DNA of 64,000 nt from Sporodiniella umbellata (Eukaryota; Mucoromycota; Mucoromycetes; Mucorales; Rhizopodaceae). The stretch is taken from NCBI GenBank assembly GCA_025677835.1, contig JAIXMR010000032.1:150234-214233 (forward strand), read 5' to 3'. The notes under the pieces were generated by a model. The model ran no database searches and was not told the origin of the DNA. It saw only the letters and a program-made list of their open reading frames with translations. Position numbers and translations under genes: made by a program. Of this stretch, positions 21,764-32,332 are shown one piece after another (position 1 is the stretch's first letter; each line of letters starts with the position of its first letter).

Positions 21764-24700
21764 ATGGGAAAATCAAGACCAAGATACAACGAAAAAGCTC
21801 GTGCATCTTCTAAAAACCCTAACCAGCGCCCTCATCCAAAGGCTAGAGATGGAGGCTTGAAAACAGTTCTTGACCAACAACAGCAAGAAAGCTTGGAAAA
21901 GAATGAGATAATGCAAGTGAAAACATAAAAGCCATTTCAAAAAACTAACAGCTTATATAGTGATTCTAACGAAATCATGATTTTGCCAGCTTCAGAAAGT
22001 GCAGAAAATGAGCCCAAGAAAATTACACCTTCCTTTAAAGATGTGAGGAAAAAAATCTTAAAAATTTAAACACATAACTTACTATAAATAGCCTATCAAG
22101 TACATGTCCAAGAAAAAAAGAAAGAAGCTGGAAAAATATATTGTAAATTATCACCGAAGGAAAACCCAATAGACTAATATGGTTCTAGGATCAAAAAATG
22201 AAAAAAGAGGCGCGAACTGGATTATTAGAAAAACTATCGTAAAAAGAGGCAACAAGTTGATTGAGCATTGTTTTTTTAATAGAATCTTTATAGCACATCC
22301 TCTTGGTCCTCCGATCTTTTGAAGTCCTCTAAACTTATTGGTCGATCGGGCCAAACATTGCGTGAACAACTTCATCAAGCTATGTTGGAGCAAAAAGCTG
22401 GAATAACACCTACAAATGAGGATGTACCTCTATTGATTGAAAAAGATATAGAAACACTACCTCCTATGCCCGAAATTGTTTATCAAGCACCAAAAGAAGA
22501 AACTGTTGTAATGGGTAGTGCATTAAAACAAACTGGGGAAAGCCTTGTAAAGAGAAAAAGAAAAAAGAAGCAGTCAACCATTCCAGCTATTGCTAGAAAA
22601 AGATATAAAAAAAGACAAGGGATGGATTCAGACTCTTCTTTTGATAGCTCTGATTCGAACTACGACGATAGTGAAGACGAGGTGCCTCAGCCGCGCGCAA
22701 AGACAGAGCCTCAGCCTGAAAAGGATATGGGCCCTACGCATATTGAACAAGTTATGGAGGCAGCCAAAACCGTTGTATCAAATATACCCAAAAGATCTGA
22801 GGAAGAGTTTGACGACATTAAGACTCAGCTTCTTAAGAGTCATAGAGAAGGAGACCTTAGCAATGATGTAGCAAAGGTATACGTACATATTATAGTTACC
22901 ATTTTGTGCTAAAAGTTCGTGTTTTAGCCCTTTTATGTTAATGTTGATAGAAAACCAGAAATACAAGAAGCTCGTTTACAACTCCCAGTTTGCGCTGAAG
23001 AACAAGTCATTATGGAAGCCATTCGCAACAACACAGTGGTAGTTATTTGTGGTGAAACGGGTTCGGGAAAGACAACACAAGTACCTCAGTTTTTGTATGA
23101 GGCAGGGTGGTCTCATCCTGACAGCGGTAAAATGGCAACTAAAGCAGCATGTCCGAGACATAGCAAACTTACTGTATCTGGTTAGATAACCCTGGTTTAA
23201 TTGGAGTCACGCAGCCTCGTCGAGTAGCTACTGTCAGTATGGCTAAACGTGTTTGCGATGAATTAAACCTTACCGATAAGGAAGTATCCTATCAGGTAAT
23301 ATAAAAATACAGCTAAGAAAATATTCAGCTCATTGAAATACGTAAAGGTCCGTTACGATGCAACAGTATCCGACAAAACTCGTGTCAAGTTCATGACGGA
23401 TGGTGTTTTGCTTCGAGAAATGTCTCAAGATTTGCTGCTCACTAAATACTCTGTGATCATCATCGACGAAGCCCACGAACGTAACATCAACACCGATATC
23501 CTAATTGGTGTTTTAAGCAGAGTGTTAAAACTGAGAGCCGAGTTAAGTAAAGAAGATCGTGCTAAAATCAAACCTTTGCGTGTGGTCATTATGTCTGCTA
23601 CATTACGTGTATCTGATTTTACTGAAAATAAGACTTTATTCCCTACACCTCCACCCGTAATCAACGTCAATGCTCGTCAATACTCTGTATCTGTACACTT
23701 CAACAAAAAAACACCTGACGACCATGTTGCAGACGCTTACAAAAAAATCTCAAAAATTCACGAGCGCCTGCCAGCCGGTGGAATATTGGTATTTTTAACA
23801 GGACAGAACGAAATTACTCAGTTATGCAAAAAACTTCGGAAGAAGTATCCTGCACTCCCTTCTAAAGAAGAGCAAAAAGCATTAGAGGTAGAAGCCAAAA
23901 AGGACGATACTCCTGCCGGGAAAGGTCAGAAAGTTTTATGCGTTTATAGAATAAGCCACTTACGTATTTACAACAGCTGATATGGAGGAAGAAGCACTTG
24001 AGCTGGGAGACGTTGAAGAAGATTTCGAAATTGAGACAGACAGTGAAGATGAGGACGACGATATTGCAGAGGGATTTGAAGACGATGAGCTTAACGATTC
24101 ATTTAAAGAAGGTAAGACACTACTACCAGAACTGTCCCCTAACCTTTAATCTAGCTCCTTTGCATGTACTTCCACTATACTCTATGCTTCCTACAGAAGC
24201 ACAATTACGCGTTTTTGAGCCTCCTCCTGAGGGTACTAGACTTTGTGTAATTGCCACTAACGTAGCGGAAACGTCCGTTACAATTCCAGGTGTACGCTAC
24301 GTAGTTGATTGTGGTAAAAGCAAAGAGCGAAAATACGACATTGCAACAGGAGTACAGTCATTTGAAATTGACTGGACTTCTAAGGCTTCTGCTGGCCAAC
24401 GTGCGGGTCGTGCTGGTCGTACTGGGCCTGGTCACTGTTATCGCCTATTTTCTTCTGCTGTATTTGATCATGAATTTGCACAATTCTCCACACCCGAGAT
24501 TGATCGTATGCCTATTGAAGGCGTTGTCCTGAATATGAAATCGATGTTTATTGACAATGTCGTCAATTTTCCTTTCCCTACACCGCCACCTAAAGAAAAC
24601 CTTATCAAAGCAGAGAAACTTTTAGGATATCTGGGCGCTATAGATTCTAACACAAAACATATTTCTGAATTTGGTCAGATCATGTCACTATTTCCCATCA

Positions 24701-25735
24701 CTCCTCGATTTGCCAAAATGTATGTATCTCGAACTGGTGAGTACGCTTAGCTTACTTTTGTTAATAGGCTTATTATTGGACAGCAACATGATTGTTTACC
24801 CTATGTTATTGCCATTGTATCGGCACTCTCTGTGGGAAACCCCTTTATTCAGGACTACCAATTAGACGATAAATCCAGTAGCGAAGAGGAGAGCGATGAT
24901 GATGAGGAATATTCGCACATCAAAAGCCAAGCCATAATAGACAAAGAGAAAAGAAAGGCTCTAAGAAGAAAATATTTTGGTTCCCTTATGGTAAAATAAA
25001 AATCGTTTGAAATGTATCCTTCCATATTGACGTCTTTGATAGAAACACTCCTCATTAGATCCAGCCAGCGATATTCTCAAGCTACTCAGTGCAGTGGCAG
25101 CCTACGAGTACGCTGGAGGCAGCGCTTCGTTTTGCGAAGAAAACTTTTTGAGACCCAAGGCAATGGAAGAAATTCGTAAATTACGTCGACAGTTAACCAA
25201 CTTAGTGTCGGCAAATTTCCCCGATATCGATATTTGTATGGATCCGCACATGAAAAGGCCGAGTGCAACACAACTAAAAGTTCTCAAGCAAGTTCTTACT
25301 GCAGGGTTTATTGATTCTGTTGCCATAAGACAAGATGTATTAGATACTGGTGGAGGCAAGGGCAAAAAACTTAAGCACTCGCGTCATGTAGTTTATCGAC
25401 TGATGTGGAGCGACGAAGAAGCCTTTATTCACCCAACATCAGTCTTATTTAGTCAGGAGCCTCCAGCCATGCTTGTATATAGTGAATTGTATAAAGGGAC
25501 AAAAACATGGCTCAAAGGAAATACGGCAGTAGAGATGAAATGGGTAGCTAAATTAGGACAAGGGCTTTGCTCATATGGTCGACCACTTGAATACCCGCTT
25601 CCAAAGTACATTGGAGATAAGAAAGATAGAAAGTTAGTACATGTAGTACCTAGTTTTGGTCCAAAGGGCTGGCCTTTGCCTCCTATACAAGCAGAACAAA
25701 GACGTGATGGTACGCGCTGGAACTGGCACCTCTAG
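21764..25735 (+). CDS. DHR1: DEAH-box RNA helicase Dhr1/Ecm16 (DHX37), with an in-frame stop near the N-terminus
   Basis: SSU-processome helicase that removes U3 snoRNA from pre-18S rRNA. Exons in phase: 21764-22042, 22092-22142, 22189-22238, 22294-22876, 22928-23126, 23186-23295, 23348-23924, 23977-24111, 24155-24740, 24768-24990, 25043-25735 (1162 codons). The N-terminus [14 protein letters not shown] matches the DHX37 start. Helicase motifs: [19 protein letters not shown] ([13 protein letters not shown]), SAT (VIMSATLRV), [17 protein letters not shown] and [12 protein letters not shown]; the C-terminal GWPLPP block is present. Codon 55 (21926-21928) is TAA in the same frame that continues into conserved-looking sequence; only a 15-nt GT-AG stretch (21917-21931) would remove it. 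See findings. Otherwise the gene looks intact. Confidence 0.93.
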
Positions 25736-26621
25736 GACAAAAAATGACCTTTTCAGACTAAGACGAAATACAGCTCTTTCAAGAAAATGCTTATGACTTA
25801 ATCCAAAAAAGAAATTTAAAAAAATCAAAATAAGATGAATGAGAGGGTTGTTGATTACTATTCTGATTTTTTTAGCCAGTTTCGTTATGTTTCCATGTTT
25901 ATTTTTTGAGACACTATCGTTTTTGGCAGGGAAAAAGTAGTAGGGTAAAATTGAAAGACTGACACTCCAGTACAATTTTTGCACTTTAACAAAAAAGGAT
26001 GAGTAAAAAAAACGTTCAAGAACAATTCTGCATTTAAACCCGTACTTTGACAGCTGTTGATCTTTTATGACACAAAATAAGCTGTACAATTACCGTAATA
26101 TTATTGAATAAGAAAAAGCAGTCGTATTTAATTGGAATCTCAAAAATGTATTCTTTAAAGAGGTTTATTACCTCGTTCTGATACAAATGTAGAATCTGAT
26201 AGTCGAAATAATTATTTCCAAAAAAATCTTGATAAATTTGAGAAATTCTGATTTTACAACCTGAGTTGCAACTAGAGTTCAAAGACATACTCTTAATAAG
26301 GAAATTCAATCGTAAGTTAAGTACTTGCTTAGCTCTACTGTCTTGATAAGAGTTTCAAAAAAAAATAACGTTAAAGACATATATCTGAATCACTAACTTT
26401 AGTTCAAGAACGAAGATCTTGAGGGCGAGACTATTGATAAAATAGCAAAGGAATAGGTCAACTCCCTTTTTTTTTCATTCTCAGTATCAACGCTTTGTTC
26501 AAAACGTCATGGCTTAAGTTTGTTTTTTAATATTCAATTTTCGTTGTGTTTTTGTTTTTATTTTCATTTTTGTTTTGTTTTTCGCTTTTCTTTTTTAAAT
26601 AAACATAGTAGCGAGAAAAGA
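25736..26621. other. Intergenic between DHR1 and UFD1
   Basis: 886 bp of AT-rich sequence with no recognisable gene. It holds the DHR1 3' end and the UFD1 promoter; a T-rich stretch at about 26520-26600 directly precedes the UFD1 start. Confidence 0.55.
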
Positions 26622-27864
26622 ATGGTAGTTTTCATCAAACAGCTAAACACAAATTTGAAATACTTACGAGGAAAAAACGATTAGTTTAACGACGACGATG
26701 GATTCTCAAACTCTTTTCTTGGAGGGTTTCGCTCTAACTTTGGAATTGTGAATCCCAATAGGACATTCTCAGAGAACTATCGATGTTATCCTATTGCAAT
26801 GATGCAGCATGGCAATGACAGAGACAATGTCAATTATGGAGGAAAAAGTAGAATAAAGAAATTCAAACAAAAATACACTGTTGACCTTTTGTTTTTGACT
26901 TATATTTAGTAATTCTGCCACAATCAGCTTTAGAAAAACTATGTAAGTGCTGTGTATTCGTACGTATTTTGGTTGACACGATTTTGTTACAGCGCAGCTT
27001 AATATTTCTTATCCAATGCTGTTTAAAATTGTTGCCGATAAAAGACATACACATGCAGGTGTCTTGGAATTTATTGCAGAAGAAGGCCGGGTTTACTTAC
27101 CACAATGGGTATGTTAATAGACACATCAAAACAACTACTAATGATAGTAGATGATGGAAACACTGGGTACCGAGCCTGGTAGCATTATCCAAGTCAAGAA
27201 CGTCACCTTGCCTTTAGGTTCGTTTGTAAAAATCCAACCTCAATCAACCGACTTTTTGGACATCACAGATCATCGTGCAGTGTAAAAGACAGATAAATTT
27301 TTGGGAATCAGTCTGATGTATATTTAGGCTAGAAAAGGCTTTGCGTAACTTTTCGACATTGACTGTGGACGACGTAGTTCAAATCAATTACAATGATAGA
27401 GTGTATGAGATCAAGATATTAGAAGTCAAACCTCTATTTGAAGAACACTCCGGTATATCCATTGTAGAAACAGATTTAGAAGTAGATTTTGCACCTCCTG
27501 TTGGTTATGTTGAGCCAACCAAAGCGCCTCAACAAGTAATTAGCCTTGTTTCGATCAAATAAATTGTGCTAATTTTGGTTAATAGAGAAGTCAAATGCCA
27601 ATCGAGCTTCCTCAGCCCAGTAAAAAGAGCTTCTCAGCATTTCAAGGTGGAGGAACAAGTTTAAGGGGCAAAAGCAAAGCAATAGAAGATGAATCAGCTA
27701 TAGATAAAGATGAACAGGATAATGGGCCACTCATTCTTCCTTTTGGCCAACTCTATTTTGGCTTTCCAATTGTACCTCCACCTTCTGATAAAAACGATGA
27801 AGATGAAAAAACAAAACACAATTTTACAGGAGCTGGACAGACTTTGAGAACAAAAAAAAAATAA
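26622..27864 (+). CDS. UFD1: Ubiquitin fusion degradation protein 1
   Basis: Cofactor of Cdc48/p97 (with Npl4) that recognises polyubiquitin in ERAD and chromatin extraction. Seven exons: 26622-26624 (ATG only), 26685-26847, 26910-26942, 26993-27108, 27151-27281, 27328-27535, 27586-27864 (310 aa). The double-psi barrel UT3 domain is recognisable by [57 protein letters not shown] and [14 protein letters not shown]. The C-terminal part ([20 protein letters not shown]) carries the Cdc48/Npl4-binding-type region. The ATG-only exon is required because the second exon opens with FNDDDGFSN right after an AG, preceded by an in-frame stop. Its stop overlaps AATAAA and lies 3 bp from the neighbouring hydrolase stop. 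Confidence 0.95.
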
Positions 27865-27867
27865 AGT

Positions 27868-29364
27868 TTATTGCTCGTTTTCGTATAATTGCTTACACCA
27901 AGCTTGGATGACTCGAGCGTAGTAAAAAGATCTAGGAGACCAAAACGCATAGGTCACGTGACGTCCTTTAGGTGAAATAGCCAATGTGCAGGACCCTTGA
28001 TTTTCTAAATATAACGTAAGTGATCTATTTTCAAGGACTTTTCTTTTAAAAAACTCACTCTGGTCGTAGGTATTTTTGAAGTTGATTGTGTCACGAACGG
28101 TTACCAAAGTGTCTCTTTCCCCTGCCAGACATAAGAAAGGAACCAATTTCTCTGCCTTGGCAAGGTTTGAAACTGGAGAGTGTTTGTGGAGAGCTTCGAG
28201 ATTTACTTCAGTAAGATTCATAGCTTGCTTGGCAAAATGTGATGACATGTTCATTTCAGTGGTTAAATCTAGAGCACCATTGATGCTTACAACGCCACGA
28301 AGCGATGTATCAACATCTTCAAAGCCAGGTTGATATTGAGGATCATTTGGCGTTAATGCTGCCATCGCCGATAAATGACCTCCTGCAGAGTCACCAATGG
28401 CCACAATGAAATTAGGGTCGCCGCCAAATGAAGCAATGTTTTGCTTAGTCCAACGGATAGCGCGCTTAACATCAATCAAATGTGCAGGATAACTGAATTT
28501 GGGTGCCAGACGATACCCAATATTAACTATAACCCAATTGTCTTCAGACACCAAGAGATCTTGGTAGGCATAAAAAACATCTTTGTTTCCGGTAATCCAA
28601 CCTCCTCCATGTATATGGAATAAAACCGGTCTTTTTTCAGCTGTCTGAGAGCTTTTACATATAACATTCAACATCAACTTGCGCGGTTGACTAAAATCGT
28701 GATTAGATGCTTCTAGTGCTTCTTTGATTTCCTCATTAGTGCCATAAGTGACTTGAAAAAAGTTAGTTTTCCTACTTCTGGTTTATACGTGTATAAGAAT
28801 TACTGTTAGGATGAATCCTTATATCAGAAGATCTCAAAATAGGATTAACTAAACGTTTAGCGTTCTCGACACTATTTATTTGAAATTATTATCAGTATCT
28901 GAGCGAACGTACTCAGCTTACCTCAAGAAGCTTGAGAGAGGCTTCGTGTTTTTCTTGTTAATCAGCTTAATAATTGCTTCAGTAACTTCTCTTTCTTGAG
29001 TCATTTCGTAAAAGTGACCAATAAGGCCAAACAAGGATATAATGTCAACATAGTAAAAAACAGTGCTAAGCGTGTAATCTAATCTGTTACTATTTTGTTT
29101 TTAGAGGTATAGCTTACTGAAACCGCCCAAGAGTTGAACTAATTGAATTATCACCAACTTTACTACAAATATTTGTAGAGATAGCTCAACTGTAAGTGAA
29201 GCAAGCACCTCTGTGAGCATCATGTATTTTTCTAGTGTCTTATGCTTGGACAGCTCAACTAGTTGAGGTACATTGTATCCAAAAGCGATACTCAAGCTGA
29301 CAACAGCTACTTGAATTATATAAAGAGTAGCCACTCCTGCTTGAAAAAGCGCTATTAAGCCCAT
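27868..29364 (-). CDS. Membrane-anchored alpha/beta hydrolase (fold-3 esterase/lipase type)
   Basis: Exons 29364-29118, 29078-28922, 28871-28804, 28751-27868 splice in phase (451 aa). The N-terminal half has several hydrophobic helices (starting MGLIALFQAGVATLYIIQVA, and SLQIFVVKLVIIQLVQLLGG), suggesting a membrane anchor. The catalytic half has the oxyanion motif HIHGGGWITGNK, the nucleophile elbow GDSAGG and a C-terminal GRHVTYAFWSP segment whose His is the likely third triad member; ERDTLV probably supplies the acid. This is the hormone-sensitive-lipase/arylacetamide-deacetylase-like group. The substrate is unknown. Convergent with UFD1. Confidence 0.82.
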
Positions 29365-32332
29365 AAAGTTTTTAAGAAGAAAAAAAGAGAGTCTTGTTAG
29401 TTACACATGTTTGGTTTGACTGATTAAATACAAAAGAATATTCAAGTCACAAACCTTCGGCGGGCGACTAGTTAATGAGTAACACAGCATCTTACCTGTT
29501 GCATTCTTGTTTGTTTATTTGTTTATTTCTTAAAAAAAGACCCGCTTTTTCTGGGATATACCAAAGACTTTGTATGTTCTTAATATTTTTTATGCTTATT
29601 GTTTTATTTTGTGAACAGTAAAACCTGTTTAAACCTTTCGTCAGTAAACGCCTGTAACATTTGATACTAAATTAAATACCCGCAATCGTAAAAAAGAAAG
29701 ACATGTGAGCCTCTGAGAAGTATCTACATAGAAAGCGTTTAGCAAACCAAGACAAAAAGCTATTTAGAAACTTACAGTCGACAAATTCGATACTTTTTCT
29801 TTTGTTTAAGCACGAAATGATGTTCGAATTTTTATCGCTATCCAATGCTTAGATTCTTCCAAACGAAATAAGCTTCAAGTTTAAAAACAGCTTGAGAACA
29901 AGTTATAGAAAACTCAGGTGGCAATACTGCATATACAATGTTATGTAATACTTTATTATTTTAAGAATAAGATGCTCTCTGTGTGGTTTGGCATAAAAGC
30001 GCAATGTTATTGTTCCTGGAACAAGTTTTGCTCATCATCTGATGAACCTAACAAATGTATTTTTCAGGAAAAGTGTGAAACTTCAGCTTTTGATTTATAC
30101 ACTAAGTTGTGCATAGTCTTGAAAGTCTGTTTGAAACACGTTGTGTCACACGCAATGCTACAAAAAAGCCTATTGCAGCATCCCCTAAAGCTGTTCTTAT
30201 TCCTTTTGAACAAAAAAAAAGAGGAAGGTGTTTGAAATGCTTTTCCTTGAGCTTATGGTAGCTAAAGCCTCTACTACTATGCAAAAAAAGTATCTCTGGT
30301 ATGTCTGTGGATGTCAGACTTTTTCTTTTTGCGCGACTAGTGCCACATAAAACGGGTTCAGTTTTAAATGTTTGGATCACCAAGAATCAAAAGTCTTTTT
30401 TAGTACAGTCAATACAAAAACTGATCAGTCTTTTTTTCTTCCTGCTTATAGCTTTTTAGAAATATCAATTTGTCTTTGAATGAATTAGGCTTGTTTTCTG
30501 AAAAATTTTGGATAAGAGTATTTAGGCAAGTCCTACAATGTGTCTGACTAATAGACTATTGGTACAGTATCAACCTATGAGAAACGATGAATACTGTTTG
30601 AATATAATGGTTCTATATCGCCACACTTTGTAAACGGTAATTAGGTAAGTTTATGGATATATGTTGAAAAAATCATTGATTTCAAAAATCAGATAGACAT
30701 TTTATAATCTATTGATGTTAATCTGCATAGGTATATCTATATCTTCTTATTTTCTTGGTACCTCTCTTAAATATTTTAGATTCTTATCGTTACTCTATTA
30801 GCAGCGCCTTATGTCCTATATGTTGCTTTTATCAACAACAAGCTCCCTTTTAATATTTTGGTGTAGGCTGTAACCCAAAGTTTAAGGGAACATGATTCGT
30901 TTAAAGTCATTTTTTTGCTATTTTATTTGTATACAGAAAACGAACTAAGCTTGAAATACATCGAAGTAGAGTTAACATCACCAATTGGATTTTTCGGTTC
31001 TATCTTGTCACTTTGGATGTCATTTTGATGCTACGTTATCCCAAGAGTTGTTATCTAGGTGTGCCTATCTAAAGGTTCATTCAACGACGGGGATTGAATA
31101 CTGTAGGGCATCGTTCGTAGTGAAATATTTTTGCTAGCACTGTAAGTCTTTTATACAAAAACCAAAGAACAAAGAAAGCCTACATAAACGGCTAGTTCAG
31201 TTTTCTTTAAAAGGGCCGATGACCCTTACCCAAAGTGCATATGTGTCTGCATTTCCCTACATGCTTATGCCTTTTACCTTATCTGATAACGCAATTATAC
31301 CACCAAAAAACAGAAAGGAAATCTGATAGGGTTCGGGGCTTTCTCAGTTATTACACCAAATGTGTTTCTGAATTTGAACCTTTAGCTTTGAAATACATGC
31401 GATAGTTGCCTGTACCGTGCAGCATTTACATACATTACCTTAGGTGTCAGAAAGATCAAAGTCAAATATAGTCCCGTAGATTTGGAGAGAATACTTTAAG
31501 ATTTTTTTTTCAAAAGCTCAGCTTTGTTTTAGCTCAGTAAGACATTCTCAAGTCAGATCTGTGATAAAGAATAAAACAAAACAAGGGCAGAAGATGTCAT
31601 TAAACTATAAGTAGTTTTATTATAAGCTTTAGTCTTACACATACTTTAACAATAGCCGTACTTTTTAAAAGTCTTAAGCCGCCCATTGCTTTTTTTATGT
31701 TTTACTATACTTTTGTTGTAGATTGATTTGATAGCCAACGATCGTGCTCTCTAAGTTAGGTACTTCATGACCTCGTGTAAGCGCAAGTTCTAAATTTACC
31801 GATGTATTGTTACAGATACTTTTTATTGATCTATTGCTTTGTGTAGAAACCAAAGCTGGGTCACTAAAAAGGCACTATGAAAAAAAGCAGCATACCCTGG
31901 GCTTCCTAGGAAAGGTACTTAATGAGATAAGAGGTCTACTTTGTTTTCATTGTATATTTGAGCGCAATGCAAACAAGTCATGAGAAGTTGGAAAACAAAT
32001 AAATAAATATAGTTGCTCACTCAGGCGCAGCAGTTTATAGAACGCTTCTCTCTTTTATTGATAGCTTCGATTCAATAAACTTTCCCAAGTAGCGGATTTT
32101 CTTAGAGACATTAACTGAAATAACAATAGTCTTAAATACTTTCCTTTTCTATTAATGCCTTGTGTACTTAGAAAAACGCACTCGTTACACTTTGTTACGC
32201 TAAAGCCAATCGGACACAAAGTTGTCGAGATTTCCCGAGCCCTTTCGGAAATTCAAAAGGTAATAGATAGAACTGTCTTAACTTGCTTTTTTTTTTTTGC
32301 TTCTTTTTATTCTTTAATTTTTTATCCCTGAA
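29365..32332. other. Gene-poor 3-kb intergenic region
   Basis: No open frame longer than about 105 codons and no recognisable protein, tRNA or repeat family. Base composition is ordinary AT-rich with few long homopolymers, unlike the other long spacers. It contains the promoters of the hydrolase (left end) and of the P450 reductase (right end). Undetected non-coding RNA or an old transposon relic cannot be excluded. Confidence 0.5.
32206..32213 (+). promoter_or_regulatory. CCAATCGG (CCAAT box) upstream of P450 reductase
   Basis: A CCAATCGG octamer lies 127 bp upstream of the reductase ATG, a match to the CCAAT/HAP-complex consensus and at a typical distance. A role in regulating this gene is inferred. 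Confidence 0.4.

Noticed and set aside
24737..24767. DHR1 intron with donor GTGAGT at 24737
   Set aside because: It breaks the frame; the GTACGC donor at 24741 keeps the conserved [13 protein letters not shown] block in phase.
29918..30383. Two overlapping frames of about 100 codons in the 3-kb spacer
   Set aside because: Opposite-strand overlap and no protein-like conservation; considered chance.
30900..31800. tRNA or other structured RNA in the spacers
   Set aside because: No A-box/B-box pair with a plausible cloverleaf was found by eye here or elsewhere in the window.
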